NCBI GenBank assembly: GCA_945876155.1
Contig: CAMCMW010000065.1
Coordinates: 1-7,353, forward strand
Length of the DNA: 7,353 bases
Origin: an uncultured Ruminococcus sp.
GTDB lineage: Bacteria > Bacillota > Clostridia > Oscillospirales > Ruminococcaceae
Direction: 5' to 3'
The position numbers were made by a program, and so were the translations under genes. Below are positions 1-6,455 of the stretch, piece by piece. Position 1 is the first letter of the stretch, and every line of letters starts with the position of its first letter. The notes below the pieces were generated by a model, which saw only the letters and a list, made by a program, of their open reading frames with translations, was not told the origin of the DNA and searched no databases.

Positions 1-327
1 CTCGTATTCATAGATGTTTTCAAGCTTTACGCCGTATTCCTTCAGCATATCCTGAACTTCGTCCACGATTTCAAGATTGTAGAGGCTTGTCTTGAGTGAA
101 CGTCCCATAAGGAATTCCATTGAAAGGTAATAAATCTGCTTTTTACCGTCAGAATGAACCTTGTTGATATACTTCTGGCGCTTGCCCTTTAAAAATTCAA
201 CAATGATTGCTGAAAGTACCTGATAAATCTGCTTGTCGGACGCCTCATTAGGTGTAACGTTATACTGAAGCTGAAGCTTTTCGATAAACGACTCTTTGAT
301 TTTGGCGATTTCCGGTTTTGCTACCAT
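1..327 (-). CDS. glgP: Glycogen/starch (alpha-glucan) phosphorylase, N-terminal part, cut by window edge
   Basis: Phosphorylases of this family release glucose-1-phosphate from the non-reducing ends of glycogen or maltodextrin in the cytoplasm, using pyridoxal phosphate. Only the first 109 codons are present; family members run to roughly 750-850 residues, so the catalytic half and the PLP lysine lie outside. My translation starts MVAKPEIAKIKESF and contains YYLSMEFLMGRSL at residues 66-78, the highly conserved N-terminal signature of the GT35 family, followed by a helix-rich stretch (SLYNLEIVDEVQDMLKEYG) typical of the same region. The ATG at 325-327 is preceded by AGGAG (336-340) at 8-nt spacing. 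It has its own promoter at 413-441, so it is probably transcribed independently of the upstream metH. Family assignment is secure; whether the substrate is glycogen or maltodextrin cannot be told from this fragment. Confidence 0.93.
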   Translation of the reverse strand, partial: MVAKPEIAKIKESFIEKLQLQYNVTPNEASDKQIYQVLSAIIVEFLKGKRQKYINKVHSDGKKQIYYLSMEFLMGRSLKTSLYNLEIVDEVQDMLKEYGVKLENIYEYE

Positions 328-412
328 TATTCTCTCTCCTATCTCCACCTGTGATGGATCAATTTTTAAAATATTTACCTGTTTCTCTCTTTCCAGAGGT
401 TTCTATGCAAAT

Positions 413-441
413 ATTATACTATAAAAATGACTGCTTTTCAA
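413..441 (-). promoter_or_regulatory. Sigma-A type promoter of the glycogen phosphorylase gene
   Basis: Read on the minus strand, TTGAAA (436-441) and a perfect TATAAT (413-418) are separated by exactly 17 bp of AT-rich DNA. The predicted start is near 405, leaving a leader of about 80 nt before the phosphorylase ATG. Apart from a 4-bp CTCT/AGAG stem, I see no strong structure in that leader. No convincing Rho-independent terminator lies between the metH stop and this promoter, so some read-through from metH is possible. Confidence 0.8.
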
Positions 442-534
442 TAGGGGTTACAGTTTTTTAACAAATTGCCAAAGATTTTCCTGTATTGCACATAAACATT
501 TAATAAACATTCCACATAATATTAATATTTTTAC

Positions 535-2883
535 TTATCCCACTACGTTTTTAGCAATGTCACAGGTTTCCTTTGCGTCCTTTGCGTAAAAGTCTGCGCC
601 GATTTTTTCAGCGTATTCCGGAGTGAGTACCGCTCCGCCTACAACCACTTTGCAGTCTGCACCGCTTTCACGCAGAAGTTTTATTGTGTCCTCCATGGAT
701 TTGAGGGTGGTGGTCATAAGTGCGGACAGTCCCACAAGCTTAACCTTATGCTCCACAGCCGCTTTTACTACCTCTTCGCACGGCACGTCCTTGCCTAAAT
801 CTATGACAGTGTAGCCGTAATTTTCAAGGAGAACTTTGACAATGTTCTTTCCGATATCGTGGATATCACCTTTTACCGTTGCAAGAACTATTTTACCCTT
901 GCTGACAGGAGAGGAGTTTTCCGACATCATTTTCTCTCTTATCACCGCAAATGCCGACTGTGCCGCACCAGCTGTAAGGATAAGCTGAGGGAGGAAAATA
1001 GTACCCTTTTCAAACTGCGCCCCAGCCTTGTCCAGTGCCGGAATAAGAATATCGTTTACTATCTCCATCGGCTCGTGGTCTTTGAGAAGTGCCGCTGTTG
1101 CGTTTGCACTTTCCTCTTTAAGACCGTTTTCCACTGCATACCCAAGACTCATGCTCTCCTCTTTTTTTGCCGCCGGTTTAACTGGTGCGGCATCATTGTA
1201 TGCGGCGATAAAATCCACTGAGTTCTTGTCGATATTGGTCAGCAATTTATATGCTCTGACTGCTCCTGTCATAGCGTCCACATTGGGGTTGATGATTGGC
1301 AGGTCAAGACCGTAAGTCAGTGCCATTGTAAGGAAATTCTGGTTTATCATTGGACGGTTTGGCAGTCCGAAGGAAATGTTTGAAACACCCAGCACTGTTT
1401 TAAGTCCCAGTTCGTTTTTTACACGGTTCAGGGCTTTCAGCGTTTCCATAACCGCTTCCTGTTCGGCTGATGCGGTAAGGGTAAGGCAGTCTATGAAAAT
1501 ATCCTCTTTCGGAATACCGTATTCCAGCGCCCTCTTTAAAATTCTCTCCGCAATGGCAAATCTCTGCTCTGCTTTGGGAGGGATACCGTTCTGGTCAAGG
1601 GTAAGTCCAACCACAGCCGCACCGTACTTCTTTACAAGGGGCAAAACCGTTTCAAGGGACTTTTCCTCGCCGTTTACAGAATTGACGATAGGTTTGCCGT
1701 TGTAAACCCTAAGTGCCGCCTCCAGTACCTCAGGAATGGTGGAATCTATCTGTAACGGTACATCAGTAACCCCCTGCAGTTCCTTTATTGCACGAATCAT
1801 CATTTCCTTTTCGTCGATTTCCGGAAGTCCCACGTTGACGTCAAGTATATCTGCTCCGGCGTGAATCTGCTCAATTGCCTGGTTTAAAATATAGCCGATA
1901 TCGTTGTTTCGCAGTGCCTCTTTGAAAAGCTTTTTGCCTGTCGGATTAATTCTCTCACCGATAATTCTCGGCTGATTAATTACAACAGTTTTTGACGGAG
2001 TGCATACAGCCGCCTGTTTTTCAGCCTTTTTCTTTTCGCAGACTGCTCCGTCAACCGCCTTTTTCAGTGCCGCAATATATTCCGGAGTAGTACCGCAGCA
2101 GCCGCCGAAAATCTTAACACCGTGTGTCGCCGCAAGTTTCATCTGTTGTGCAAACTCTTCGGGAGTTATGTCGTACTCTCCGGTAACAGGGTCGGGCAGT
2201 CCGGCGTTTGGTTTGAGTACCACAGGAATATCAGTCCACTTCAAAAGCTCCTCGCAGACAGGGGCAAGCTGTTTCGGACCCAGCGAACAGTTTATACCCA
2301 TAGCGTCAACACCCAGACCGTTTAAAAGCAGTGCCATGGAGGAAACGCAACAGCCGGTGAAGGTTCTGTAGTTTTCCTCAAAGGTCATGGTGCAGATTAT
2401 GGGTTTGTCACTGTTTTCCTTTGCCGCAAGGACTGCCGCTTTCAGTTCGTAAAGGTCGGTCATGGTTTCAAAAACGATAACGTCCGCATCACGTCCGGCA
2501 ATAATCTGCTCTTTGAAAATGTCGTAAGCCTCCTCAAAAGTCAGCGTACCGCTGGGTTCTAAAAGCTGACCTATTGGTCCTATGTCAAGCGCCGCTAGTG
2601 CTTTGCCGTCACAGGCTTTTTTTGCTATTTTAATACCTGCGCCGATTATCTCCTCTACGCTGTGATTTTTCAGCTTATAGCGGTTTGCACCAAACGTGTT
2701 GGCATAGACAATCTGCGAACCTGCGTCAATATATTTTCTGTGTATGCTTTCGATAAGCTCTGGTTTTTCAAGGTTTAGCAGTTCCGGCGGTGCGCCTGCC
2801 TCAAGACCGGAGTTCTGGAGCATTGTTCCCATAGCACCGTCAAGAAAAACTGCATTCTGATTTAATAATTCCTTAAAATCCAC
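535..2883 (-). CDS. metH: Cobalamin-dependent methionine synthase, three-module form without reactivation domain
   Basis: Transfers the methyl group of 5-methyltetrahydrofolate to homocysteine via cob(I)alamin in the cytoplasm. The 782 residues hold, in order: a homocysteine-binding module (about 1-285) with zinc cysteines C199 (GINCS) and C262/C263 (GGCCG); a pterin-binding module (about 305-565) opening with GERINPTG at 309-316; a helical cap (about 580-655); and a Rossmann-like cobalamin module with the base-off motif D673-x-H675-xx-G678 (GDIHDIG). E. coli MetH is about 1,227 residues; the missing C-terminal part is the SAM-dependent reactivation domain, which the adjacent upstream gene appears to supply. 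I chose the GTG at 2881-2883 because GAGGTGA lies 5 nt upstream; a GTG at 2908-2910 would add nine residues but would place that ribosome binding site inside the gene. The start overlaps the end of the reactivation gene by 11 bp, suggesting translational coupling. Confidence 0.95.
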   Translation of the reverse strand: MDFKELLNQNAVFLDGAMGTMLQNSGLEAGAPPELLNLEKPELIESIHRKYIDAGSQIVYANTFGANRYKLKNHSVEEIIGAGIKIAKKACDGKALAALDIGPIGQLLEPSGTLTFEEAYDIFKEQIIAGRDADVIVFETMTDLYELKAAVLAAKENSDKPIICTMTFEENYRTFTGCCVSSMALLLNGLGVDAMGINCSLGPKQLAPVCEELLKWTDIPVVLKPNAGLPDPVTGEYDITPEEFAQQMKLAATHGVKIFGGCCGTTPEYIAALKKAVDGAVCEKKKAEKQAAVCTPSKTVVINQPRIIGERINPTGKKLFKEALRNNDIGYILNQAIEQIHAGADILDVNVGLPEIDEKEMMIRAIKELQGVTDVPLQIDSTIPEVLEAALRVYNGKPIVNSVNGEEKSLETVLPLVKKYGAAVVGLTLDQNGIPPKAEQRFAIAERILKRALEYGIPKEDIFIDCLTLTASAEQEAVMETLKALNRVKNELGLKTVLGVSNISFGLPNRPMINQNFLTMALTYGLDLPIINPNVDAMTGAVRAYKLLTNIDKNSVDFIAAYNDAAPVKPAAKKEESMSLGYAVENGLKEESANATAALLKDHEPMEIVNDILIPALDKAGAQFEKGTIFLPQLILTAGAAQSAFAVIREKMMSENSSPVSKGKIVLATVKGDIHDIGKNIVKVLLENYGYTVIDLGKDVPCEEVVKAAVEHKVKLVGLSALMTTTLKSMEDTIKLLRESGADCKVVVGGAVLTPEYAEKIGADFYAKDAKETCDIAKNVVG

Positions 2884-3499
2884 AATGTTCACCTCTTCTT
2901 CTGAATGCACAGCTTTCTTTCATATTACAGCCTGCGCACCCTCTTCTTTTTTTCGGTACCGGTTTTTCTGATATTCCGGCAACTGCTGTAACGGATTTCC
3001 TCGGTATCAGTATATTGTTATCACCGGTACACAGTCCTATACGCTTTGGAGCGTTAAGGGTTTCAAGAAAGTCCTTTTGTATCTCTATTGGAAAATCACC
3101 GTAGCCGGGGGAAAAACGCCATGTAAAAAAGCAGTCCGGCAGCTGATTTTTTATTTCCTCGTCTGCCATACGGCAGATGTCCTCAATTGCCGCACTCGCT
3201 AGTGCGTCCATTACAAAGGCGGAGGAAATATCGGTTATCTCAGCGGTTCTTATAAGCCTGTCGGTATCTGCGCCGAGAGTGGCACACATTAAAACCGCAC
3301 GGTCACACCCTTCAAGGTGATTTCTTATATCGTTTCCTTTCAGCACAAGAGAACTTCCGCAGACCTCAACACCCTTTTCACCGAAAGCAATGTTGAAAAC
3401 CCTGAAAACAAAGTTTGGACGGATTGCAGACAGCAGTTTTTTCTCGCACTCGTCAACGGTTCTTTCAAGACTGCCGGATATCTCCCCACGCTGTCCCAT
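2873..3499 (-). CDS. Stand-alone methionine synthase reactivation (SAM-binding) domain protein
   Basis: Matches the vitamin B12-dependent methionine synthase activation domain family, which in E. coli is the C-terminal part of MetH and uses SAM plus an electron donor to remethylate inactive cob(II)alamin. The key mark is RFSPGYGDFP (R128 to P137 counted from the ATG at 3499), the R-x-x-x-G-Y SAM-binding motif. MCATLGADTDRLI (71-83) and the helix before W127 also fit. The tail holds four cysteines, C188-x2-C191-x5-C197-x8-C206, which could bind a metal or Fe-S cluster; that is inference. It lies directly upstream of a MetH lacking this domain and overlaps it by 11 bp, so it very likely serves that enzyme. 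Coordinates use the first standard start, but the reading frame continues 15 codons upstream (LTLKSISRGEALRY before the Met) to a strong ribosome binding site followed by ATA, so the protein may be 223 residues. Confidence 0.88.
   Translation of the reverse strand: MGQRGEISGSLERTVDECEKKLLSAIRPNFVFRVFNIAFGEKGVEVCGSSLVLKGNDIRNHLEGCDRAVLMCATLGADTDRLIRTAEITDISSAFVMDALASAAIEDICRMADEEIKNQLPDCFFTWRFSPGYGDFPIEIQKDFLETLNAPKRIGLCTGDNNILIPRKSVTAVAGISEKPVPKKRRGCAGCNMKESCAFRRRGEHCGF
2889..2895 (-). promoter_or_regulatory. Ribosome binding site that sets the metH GTG start
   Basis: GAGGTGA on the minus strand, 5 nt before GTG (2881-2883). It lies inside the last codons of the upstream reactivation gene. 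This near-perfect anti-16S match favours the internal GTG over the GTG at 2910. Confidence 0.8.
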
Positions 3500-3541
3500 A
3501 TACCGCAGAGCCTCTCCTCTGCTGATGCTCTTTAAAGTCAG

Positions 3542-3557
3542 TATGATAAATCACCTC
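3542..3557 (-). promoter_or_regulatory. Strong ribosome binding site followed by ATA rather than ATG
   Basis: GAGGTGA (3551-3557) is followed after 6 nt by ATA (3542-3544) in frame with the reactivation gene. An in-frame TGA inside the binding site blocks any longer start. Between this site and the ATG at 3499 there is no ATG, GTG or TTG in frame; the in-frame candidates are ATC (3545-3547), ATA and CTG (3539-3541). The ATG at 3499 has only GGAGAGG 11 nt upstream. The site is clear; its use with a non-standard start is inferred. Confidence 0.55.
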
Positions 3558-3565
3558 TTTTAATT

Positions 3566-3589
3566 CTGGCGGGCAATGCCCTACCTACA
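3566..3589 (-). repeat. Diverged copy A of a TGTAGGGG-type palindromic repeat
   Basis: On the minus strand it begins TGTAGGTAGGGCATTGCCCG and ends with CCAG. GGGCA/TGCCC (3571-3581) forms a 5-bp stem around one base. It aligns with copy C apart from small changes that shorten the stem, so it looks like an older, decayed copy. It ends about 10 bp before the ribosome binding site of the reactivation gene. Confidence 0.65.
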
Positions 3590-3612
3590 ATAGCGTAAAA
3601 TTTTGGTTTGTA

Positions 3613-3638
3613 TGTAGGGGCGACCACTGGTCGCCCGT
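3613..3638 (+). repeat. Copy B of a TGTAGGGG-type palindromic repeat
   Basis: Starts TGTAGGGGCG on the plus strand. GGGCGACCA (3618-3626) and TGGTCGCCC (3628-3636) form a perfect 9-bp inverted repeat around a single central C. It is opposite in orientation to copies A and C, so B and C together look like the two ends of a 72-bp inverted-repeat unit (3613-3684). No T-run follows the stem, so it is not a standard intrinsic terminator. Confidence 0.75.
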
Positions 3639-3659
3639 GAATTTATGTAGTTTTTGAAT

Positions 3660-3684
3660 CTGGCGAGCAATGCTCGCCCCTACA
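3660..3684 (-). repeat. Copy C of a TGTAGGGG-type palindromic repeat
   Basis: On the minus strand it begins TGTAGGGGCGAGCATTGCTC. GGCGAGCA (3662-3669) and TGCTCGCC (3671-3678) form a perfect 8-bp inverted repeat around one A. It starts 8 bp after the metF stop codon. Transcripts from metF into the reactivation gene would carry three such hairpins (C, B, A) in about 120 nt, which could pause, process or protect the RNA; that role is inference. Confidence 0.75.
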
Positions 3685-3692
3685 AAAAATGA

Positions 3693-4556
3693 TTACCCCC
3701 TTATAATATTGCCGACCGCCTCGGTAATGCGTCTTGCAACGTAGGCGTTGTTCATGGTGTAAAGGTGTATGCCGTCAACACCGTTTGAAACCAGGTCAAC
3801 TATCTGGTCTATGGCGTAGGCGATTCCGGCGTCCCTCAGAGCCTCGGGGTTGTTTTCGTACTTCTGCATCATCTTTGCAAATTTTGGCGGCAGACTTGCA
3901 CCGCACATTGAAACCATGCGCTCAATGGACTTCTTATTGGTCACCGGCATGATTCCTGCCTCTATCGGCACATTGATACCGGCAATCTTAGCCTTTTCCA
4001 CAAAGGAATAAAAATACTGGTTGTCAAAGAAAAGCTGTGAAATAAGGTGGGACGCTCCGGCATCGACCTTCTTCTTTAAGTTCAGCACGTCCTGAACCAT
4101 ATCCGGCGTGTCAACGTGTCCCTCCGGATAGCAAGCGCCGGCAATGTCAAAATCACCCTTTGTTTTTATAAACTCCACAAGTTCACTTGCGTACTTAAAC
4201 TCCTTTTTCGGCGGTATATCCGGATTTATGTCGCCTCGCAGTGCAAGGATATTTTCAATGCCGTGTTCCTCAAAATCCTTTAAAATAGCCGTTATCTCGT
4301 CTTTGGTGTAGTTGATACAGGGCAGATGCGCCGCTGGTTCAATGCCGTACCTTTCCTTGATAGTATGGGCAATCTCACAGGTCGGAACACTGTTTCCGCT
4401 GCCCCCTGCACCGTATGTAACGCTTATGAAATCGGGTTTCAGGTCCTTTAACTCTTCAAGTGTGTTGTAGATTATTTCAACAGGAGCAGTCTTTTTCGGT
4501 GGAAAAATCTCAAAGGAAAAAACCGTCCCTTTTTCAAACATATCTCTTATTCTCAT
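3693..4556 (-). CDS. metF: 5,10-methylenetetrahydrofolate reductase (MetF)
   Basis: FAD-dependent cytoplasmic enzyme that reduces 5,10-methylene-THF to 5-methyl-THF, the methyl donor for the MetH encoded downstream. The 287 residues match the usual bacterial single-domain TIM-barrel form. Visible marks: SFEIFPPK (14-21; E16 corresponds to the catalytic Glu28 of the E. coli enzyme), VTYGAGG (46-52), ALRGD with D109 (E. coli Asp120 position), YPEGH (143-147), SQLFFDNQ (173-180, folate-side Gln174) and HLYTMN (264-269). The ATG follows the ung stop without a gap (TAAATG), so translation is probably coupled; GGAG lies 10 nt upstream inside ung. An internal ATG five codons on lacks a better binding site. 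The 3' side leads into the three short repeats and then the reactivation gene. No unusual residue is seen. Confidence 0.96.
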   Translation of the reverse strand: MRIRDMFEKGTVFSFEIFPPKKTAPVEIIYNTLEELKDLKPDFISVTYGAGGSGNSVPTCEIAHTIKERYGIEPAAHLPCINYTKDEITAILKDFEEHGIENILALRGDINPDIPPKKEFKYASELVEFIKTKGDFDIAGACYPEGHVDTPDMVQDVLNLKKKVDAGASHLISQLFFDNQYFYSFVEKAKIAGINVPIEAGIMPVTNKKSIERMVSMCGASLPPKFAKMMQKYENNPEALRDAGIAYAIDQIVDLVSNGVDGIHLYTMNNAYVARRITEAVGNIIRG

Positions 4557-5228
4557 TTAATCAATACTCCAGTCTATCTCTTCAATTCCGTTTTTCTTCA
4601 GAAATTCATTTGCCTTTGAAAAATGTCTGCACCCGAAAAATCCGTTATACGCCGAAAGGGGACTCGGGTGTGCGCACTCTAAAACAAGGTGCGCCGGATT
4701 GGTAACAAGCTTTTTCTTCGCCCTTGCATTTGCACCCCACAGCAGAAATACCATAGGTTTCTGGCGTGTGTTGAGCAGTTTTATAACATCGTCGGTAAAC
4801 TCCTCCCAGCCCATGCCCTTATGACTGTTTGCACAGCCCTCACGGACTGTCAGCACGTTATTCAGAAGCAGTACGCCGTTTTTCGCCCACTTTGTAAGTT
4901 CACCGTGCTTTCCGGTATTGTCAACACCCACATCGCTTTTTATTTCCTTGAAAATATTCACCAGTGACGGCGGCGGTGCAACGCCCTTTTTCACGGAAAA
5001 GCAAAGACCGTGCGCCTGACCCACTCCGTGGTAAGGGTCCTGACCGATTATGACCGCCTTGACGTTTTCAAAAGACGTGTATTTGAACGCATTGAAAATG
5101 TCGTACATACCCGGGAAAATCCGCTGTGTGTGATATTCCTTTATAAGAAACTGTCTGAGCTTTAAGTAGTAATCCTTCTTGAATTCGTCCTTCAAAAGCT
5201 CGTCCCAGTCATTTCCAAACTCAACCAT
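4557..5228 (-). CDS. ung: Uracil-DNA glycosylase, family 1
   Basis: Removes uracil from DNA arising from cytosine deamination or dUMP misincorporation, the first step of base excision repair. At 223 residues it has the usual family length. All family-1 motifs are present: GQDPYHG (62-68) with the water-activating D64 and Y66; the PPPSLVNIFKEI segment (85-96); LLNNVLTVR (121-129) with uracil-reading N123; and HPSPLSAYNGFFGCRHFS (187-204) with catalytic H187 and the DNA-intercalating loop. The ATG at 5226-5228 is preceded by GGGAGG about 8 nt upstream and by a strong promoter at 5248-5276. It is the first gene of a probable unit ung-metF-reactivation gene-metH, an odd partnership of DNA repair with one-carbon metabolism. 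The link may be only positional. Confidence 0.97.
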   Translation of the reverse strand: MVEFGNDWDELLKDEFKKDYYLKLRQFLIKEYHTQRIFPGMYDIFNAFKYTSFENVKAVIIGQDPYHGVGQAHGLCFSVKKGVAPPPSLVNIFKEIKSDVGVDNTGKHGELTKWAKNGVLLLNNVLTVREGCANSHKGMGWEEFTDDVIKLLNTRQKPMVFLLWGANARAKKKLVTNPAHLVLECAHPSPLSAYNGFFGCRHFSKANEFLKKNGIEEIDWSID

Positions 5229-5247
5229 TTACTTTTCCTCCCTGTTT

Positions 5248-5276
5248 ATTTTATCATGTTTAACATACAAGGTCAA
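5248..5276 (-). promoter_or_regulatory. Sigma-A type promoter for the ung-metF-metH unit
   Basis: On the minus strand, TTGACC (5271-5276) and TAAAAT (5248-5253) are separated by 17 bp. The start would fall only a few bases before the ung ribosome binding site, so there is no room for a riboswitch leader. The spacer contains an 11-bp palindrome ATGTTTAACAT (5256-5266), which could be an operator or chance. No terminator is visible between the amidohydrolase stop at 5289 and this promoter, so read-through from upstream is possible. Confidence 0.72.
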
Positions 5277-5288
5277 TAGGTATTGCTG

Positions 5289-6455
5289 TCAAAAATCCCT
5301 CTTTACAATTTTTCCGTCCACAGCCACAAGCACCGGTTCTGACATAACGTCAAGAGGGTTTACACCGTTTGGATAAAGCTGAAAGTCGGCGTCCTTGCCG
5401 GGTTCGATACTTCCTGTGCGGTCGAAGATTCCTGCCGCCTGTGCCGCATTGCAGGTTATGGCTTTAAGAGCGTCCTCGTATTCCATTCCGCCCTTGACTG
5501 CTATTGCCGCTGACAGTGGAAGATACTGTATGGGAATAACGGTGTGGTCGGTGCAGATAGCGGTCTTTACGCCGTTTTTTGCAAGCACTGCCGCATTTTC
5601 TATTTCAAGTGACTTCATTTCCGGCTTACAGCGGTCGCAGAGAATTGGTCCAGCAACGGCAGTAACGCCCTCTTTTCCTAAGATATCCGCAATAAGGTGA
5701 CCCTCCGTTGCATGAATGATAACCGGCTTTATGTCAAACTCCTTTGAGATTCGCAGTGCCGTAAAAATATCGTCGGCACGGTGACAGTGAAAATGAGCGC
5801 AGATTTCCTTTTTCAACAGCGGAACAAGTGCCTCGCATTTTATGTCATACTCTGGCATATCAGCGTTTTCGCTGTCGTTTTCATACTCGTTTAAATCGTC
5901 AAAATAGCGTTTCGCCTTTGCAAGTCCCTCTCTTATCACCGCCGCTGTTGCCATTCTTGTGACGGGAGTTTCGTCCCTGTCGTTGTAGACACGCTTCGGG
6001 TTTTCGCCCAGTGCAAACTTTATCCCCACAGTTTTCACCAGCATATCGTCAATTCGTCTGCCGGAAGTCTTAGCCGCAATAATCTCTCCTCCGCATGGGT
6101 TTGCACTGCCCGGTGCAATAACGGCACAGGTTATCCCCCTTGAAACTGCCTCGGAAAAACAGCGGTCAAGGGGATTTACACCGTCTATGACACGCAGCTG
6201 GGGAGTGAAAGGGTCGGTAGCCTCGTTGCAGTCGTCACCCTCGAAATCAATGCCGTTTTCGATTATGCCAAGGTGAGTGTGAGCGTCTATGAAACCGGGC
6301 AGGAGCAGTCCGCCTTTGCCGTCAATATCGCTTTCAGAAACGCTTTCAGGAGTACCCTCGCAAACTGCTGTAATTTTTCCGTCCTCATATTCAATATAGC
6401 CGTTTTCAATATCTTTTCCGGTCATTGTTTTGATTTTAACATTATATATCTTCAT
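5289..6455 (-). CDS. Metal-dependent amidohydrolase, imidazolonepropionase-like, substrate unknown
   Basis: A 388-residue TIM-barrel hydrolase of the amidohydrolase superfamily. An N-terminal beta-sandwich strand set (MKIYNVKIKTM..., 1-50) leads into GFIDAHTHLG with the metal pair H59/H61. Further likely ligands are H223 or H225 in HFHCHRADD (221-229), H248 in IIHATEGH, and D303 in CTDHTVIP (301-308). K146 in GIKFALGENPKRVY sits where some members carry a carboxylated bridging lysine; that role is inferred. The C-terminal NAAQAAGIFDRTGSIEPGKDADF pattern is typical of the superfamily. No signal peptide is seen, so it is cytoplasmic. The start at 6453-6455 overlaps the tadA stop in ATGA; a longer frame to 6518 would only re-read tadA. 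Cyclic amides, ureides or dipeptides are possible substrates. There are no histidine-degradation genes beside it, so calling it HutI is not justified. Confidence 0.87.
   Translation of the reverse strand: MKIYNVKIKTMTGKDIENGYIEYEDGKITAVCEGTPESVSESDIDGKGGLLLPGFIDAHTHLGIIENGIDFEGDDCNEATDPFTPQLRVIDGVNPLDRCFSEAVSRGITCAVIAPGSANPCGGEIIAAKTSGRRIDDMLVKTVGIKFALGENPKRVYNDRDETPVTRMATAAVIREGLAKAKRYFDDLNEYENDSENADMPEYDIKCEALVPLLKKEICAHFHCHRADDIFTALRISKEFDIKPVIIHATEGHLIADILGKEGVTAVAGPILCDRCKPEMKSLEIENAAVLAKNGVKTAICTDHTVIPIQYLPLSAAIAVKGGMEYEDALKAITCNAAQAAGIFDRTGSIEPGKDADFQLYPNGVNPLDVMSEPVLVAVDGKIVKRDF

Noticed and set aside
328..412. Riboswitch in the phosphorylase leader
   Set aside because: The leader of about 80 nt shows only a 4-bp stem (CTCT/AGAG) and no consensus core of a riboswitch class that I recognise.
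442..534. Intrinsic terminator after metH
   Set aside because: The AT-rich stretch has short repeats (ATGTTTAT twice) and AATATTAATATT, but no GC-containing stem followed by a T-run on the minus strand.
859..2371. Plus-strand open frames opposite metH (for example 859-1221, 1376-1705 and 2000-2371)
   Set aside because: They lie antisense to a clearly conserved protein, have low-complexity Ser/Phe/Cys-rich translations, and show no recognisable domain.
3564..3684. Possible CRISPR array
   Set aside because: Only three units, in mixed orientation, unequal spacing, diverged sequence and no cas genes nearby.
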